From an uncultured Eubacteriales bacterium (GTDB lineage: Bacteria > Bacillota > Clostridia > Oscillospirales > Acutalibacteraceae), in NCBI GenBank assembly GCA_934408795.1, contig CAKRVQ010000069.1, positions 1 through 6,280 on the forward strand: DNA of 6,280 nt, written 5' to 3'. Made by a program: the position numbers and the translations under genes. A model generated the notes under the pieces. That model was not told where the DNA came from and made no database searches. It saw only the letters and a list, made by a program, of their open reading frames with translations. Positions 5,052-6,280 of this stretch are shown piece after piece (within the stretch, counting starts at the first letter, position 1; every line of letters begins with the position of its first letter).

Positions 5052-5225
5052 GTTATATTCGCCTTGCGGCGAGTGATATTGCTGCGCAGTGATATTCAGC
5101 TTTTTGCTGAGTGATATTCGCTTCGCGAGTGCCCGTGCGAATATAATATCACTGTGAGCTTTAGCGAACAATATCACTTTTGCGGCAGTAAAAAATATCA
5201 CGCCGAGCTCAGCTCGGTATATCAC
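5052..5225. repeat. Modular palindrome: four GTGATATT boxes facing four AATATCAC boxes
   Basis: Left boxes are at 5052-5059 (variant GTTATATT), 5073-5080, 5089-5096 and 5111-5118. Right inverted boxes are at 5145-5152, 5170-5177, 5194-5201 and 5218-5225 (variant TATATCAC). Most gaps are themselves hairpins: CGCC-TTGC-GGCG (5060-5071), TGC-TGC-GCA (5080-5088), CAGC-TTTTT-GCTG (5097-5109), TCGC-TTC-GCGA (5118-5128), TTTTGC-GGCA-GTAAAA (5178-5193, one wobble) and CCGAGCT-C-AGCTCGG (5203-5217). The exception is 5153-5169, where pairing is weak. ATATTCGC (5114-5121) also pairs with GCGAATAT (5137-5144) across the centre. There is no coding content. It resembles an amplified intergenic repeat (REP/MITE-like), but no transposase or clear target duplication is visible. 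Confidence 0.8.
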
Positions 5226-5250
5226 TTTTGTCCATAGGCATGGCGGGCAT

Positions 5251-5291
5251 CGGATTTTGTCACCGAAAATCCGGTATATATCCGTTTTCGG
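5251..5291. other. Overlapping alternative hairpins; region 5226-5409 otherwise without a gene
   Basis: CGGATTTT (5251-5258) pairs with AAAATCCG (5266-5273), while CCGAAAA (5263-5269) can instead pair with TTTTCGG (5285-5291). Farther on, GAAGGC (5304-5309) is inverted as GCCTTC (5345-5350). I see no convincing gene from 5226 to 5409: the open frame 5228-5437 has no ribosome binding site and no recognisable domain. The stretch may be the tail of the neighbouring repeat element. Confidence 0.35.
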
Positions 5292-5409
5292 ACAGTATAA
5301 AAAGAAGGCAACACAAATTTTGTATTACCTTATTCCTTATGAACGCCTTCCCGATCAGAAACTTTTTTGAATGTGTTGTCCCGAAACCCGTAATGTTAGT
5401 CTGCATTGC

Positions 5410-5438
5410 TTGCCGCAACGGCGGTATTTCGCTATAAT
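5410..5438 (+). promoter_or_regulatory. Promoter of the membrane-bound XRE regulator
   Basis: TTGCCG (5410-5415), a 17-bp spacer and a perfect TATAAT (5433-5438). The start would be near 5445, immediately before the AAAGGAG ribosome binding site (5447-5453), giving a very short leader. Confidence 0.6.
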
Positions 5439-5462
5439 GGCATCCGAAAGGAGCTGACGAAA

Positions 5463-5972
5463 ATGCTCAGCGAAAACATCAAAGCCGTCAGAAGATCAAA
5501 AGGATTGTCGCAAGAGGAGCTTGCGATAAAACTGAATGTTGTGAGACAAACAATATCAAAATGGGAGCAGGGTCTGTCGGTCCCCGATGCCGATATGCTC
5601 GTATCACTCGCACAGACGCTCGAAACGCCCGTAAGCACACTGCTCGGGGAGACGGTCGCCGAAGAAAAGACCGATGATCTGAAGACGATATCGGAGAAGC
5701 TGGAGGTGATAAACCTCCAGCTTGCACGCCGTAAGGCGATAAGACAAAGGGTGCTGCATTGGACCTTTATACTGTTGTGCGCGATCATAATCGCGGTATA
5801 TGCAGCCCTGATCGCGTGGGGCAGCGAATACCTGTCGTGGGATTACAGTCACCCCGAAACGGCGGTTGCGGGCACGGTGATCCATGCTTTTGAATGGGGG
5901 TTCGTCCGAATCGCACCGTTCGTCCTTGCAGGATCGATCGCGGGTGCCTGCCTGACACGAAAAAAGAGATAA
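5463..5972 (+). CDS. XRE-family regulator with C-terminal membrane domain
   Basis: This protein has 169 residues. Residues 3-61 are a Cro/CI-type HTH: NIKAVRRSKGLSQEELAIKLNV, then VRQTISKWEQGLSVPDADMLVSLAQ and TPVSTLLG. A polar helix with coiled-coil character follows (about 65-97, DDLKTISEKLEVINLQLARRKAIRQ). Two membrane segments lie near 98-119 (LHWTFILLCAIIIAVYAALIAW) and 143-163 (FEWGFVRIAPFVLAGSIAGAC), with a basic RKKR end. The ATG at 5463 follows AAAGGAG by nine bases; the upstream in-frame ATG at 5406 lies before the promoter -10 and is rejected. HTH proteins with small membrane tails are common in Clostridia and are thought to respond to envelope state. No partner gene adjoins, so the target is unknown. 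Confidence 0.85.
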   Translation: MLSENIKAVRRSKGLSQEELAIKLNVVRQTISKWEQGLSVPDADMLVSLAQTLETPVSTLLGETVAEEKTDDLKTISEKLEVINLQLARRKAIRQRVLHWTFILLCAIIIAVYAALIAWGSEYLSWDYSHPETAVAGTVIHAFEWGFVRIAPFVLAGSIAGACLTRKKR

Positions 5973-5988
5973 GAAATTGATCATTATA

Positions 5989-6022
5989 CCCCGATCGTTT
6001 TGTCCCGATAAAGCGATCGGGG
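5989..6022 (+). other. Hairpin downstream of the XRE regulator
   Basis: CCCCGATCG (5989-5997) and CGATCGGGG (6014-6022) form a perfect 9-bp stem with a 16-nt loop. It starts 17 bases after the stop codon, where a terminator is expected, but no T-run follows. It may block 3' decay or end transcription poorly. The rest of 5973-6153 has only small inverted repeats (6067-6081; CGAAGGT 6082-6088 with ACCTTCG 6110-6116) and no gene. Confidence 0.45.
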
Positions 6023-6153
6023 CGCCCTTGCCGTCCCACCCCGCTTGTGTCGGATCGTTTATAAAAAAGACATCCTGTCTTCGAAGGTGCGCAGAGAAGG
6101 ACCGAACCGACCTTCGGGCATCGTAAAAATTTTCGAACCGCGGCAAATTACGG

Positions 6154-6181
6154 TTGACAAAAACATTTTTTATGATATAAT
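6154..6181 (+). promoter_or_regulatory. Promoter of the CAT-anticodon tRNA
   Basis: Perfect TTGACA (6154-6159), a 16-bp spacer and perfect TATAAT (6176-6181), with TG at 6173-6174. The layout matches the tRNA-His promoter, including the shared end TTATGATATAAT. The start is expected near 6188. Confidence 0.9.
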
Positions 6182-6205
6182 ATACAAGTCGCCGAAACAG
6201 GAGAC

Positions 6206-6280
6206 GGGCCATTAGCTCAGTTGGTTAGAGCAACCGGCTCATAACCGGTCGGTCCGGGGTTCGAGTCCCTGATGGCCCAC
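6206..6280 (+). tRNA. tRNA with CAT anticodon, probably tRNA-Ile2 (3' end cut by window)
   Basis: The acceptor stem GGGCCAT/ATGGCCC (6206-6212, 6272-6278) is perfect. The anticodon stem ACCGG/CCGGT holds loop CTCATAA with CAT at 6240-6242. The T-arm is CGGGG-TTCGAGT-CCCTG. Discriminator A is at 6279, and the window ends at the first C of CCA if that is encoded. It is not initiator Met, because the first pair G1-C72 is intact. Pairs C4-G69 and C5-G68 match features recognised by TilS in E. coli tRNA-Ile2, so isoleucine (lysidine-modified C34) is more likely than elongator Met, but this is not certain. Confidence 0.9.

Noticed and set aside
4864..5076. 70-codon open frame across tRNA-Gln
   Set aside because: It runs through the tRNA and its terminator, so it cannot be a real gene.
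5052..5225. CRISPR array at the repeated GTGATATT boxes
   Set aside because: Boxes are only 8 bp, half are inverted, spacing is irregular and spacers are hairpins; no cas gene is present.
5228..5437. 69-codon plus-strand open frame after the modular palindrome
   Set aside because: The start is inside the repeat edge, no ribosome binding site precedes it, it overlaps alternative hairpins and the promoter of the next gene, and the translation shows no known domain.
6063..6081. Minus-strand intrinsic terminator (AAGACA-TCC-TGTCTT with T-run when read leftward)
   Set aside because: The stem is short and AT-rich, and no minus-strand gene lies to its right inside the window.
5604..6212. Long minus-strand open frame opposite the second XRE regulator
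   Set aside because: It is a shadow of the clear plus-strand HTH gene, enters the CAT tRNA region and has no recognisable domain.

Overview
This window looks like a piece of a chromosome from Bacillota, class Clostridia, probably an Oscillospirales/Ruminococcus-type gut bacterium. The reasons are moderate GC, heavy use of ATA for isoleucine, GGAGG-type ribosome binding sites, strong TTGACA/TATAAT promoters, a BspA-type leucine-rich surface protein and a PII-linked DUF1538 permease. This placement is inference from style, not from a database match.

Left part (1-1230). The N-terminal 138 codons of a secreted BspA-like LRR protein run leftward off the window edge. They are preceded by a long GC-hairpin leader and a near-consensus minus-strand promoter. 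A small XRE-type regulator (706-1005) is transcribed divergently. The shared intergenic region carries AATTCCAC copies exactly 22 bp apart, which are candidate operators. Directly after the regulator stop lies a degenerate tandem repeat with an exact 13-bp period.

Centre (1229-3791). A promoter overlapped by an inverted repeat drives a leader of about 275 nt. The leader ends in alternative hairpins and a strong intrinsic terminator upstream of the start codon, an arrangement typical of riboswitches or attenuators. Behind it is a two-gene operon: a 515-aa DUF1538 membrane protein built from two homologous halves, overlapping by ATGA with a 227-aa protein made of two tandem PII-like domains. 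The likely theme is a membrane transporter controlled by a dedicated fused PII sensor, with an RNA switch upstream.

Kinase remnant (3837-4659). A sensor histidine kinase open frame follows, without a response regulator and with no full membrane segment. It is broken by two apparent one-base A deletions, one of them immediately before the H-box.

Right part (4660-6280). Three tRNA genes are present: His-GTG and Gln-TTG in tandem, and a CAT-anticodon tRNA, probably Ile2, at the edge and missing its last two bases. The His and CAT tRNAs have nearly identical extended -10 promoters. Between the Gln tRNA and the next gene is a 174-bp modular palindrome: four GTGATATT-type boxes facing four AATATCAC-type boxes, most of the gaps being small hairpins. 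A membrane-tethered XRE regulator (5463-5972) lies between this element and the last tRNA.

The most unusual items are the structured leader of the DUF1538-PII operon, the modular palindrome, the 13-bp repeat tract and the doubly frameshifted kinase.
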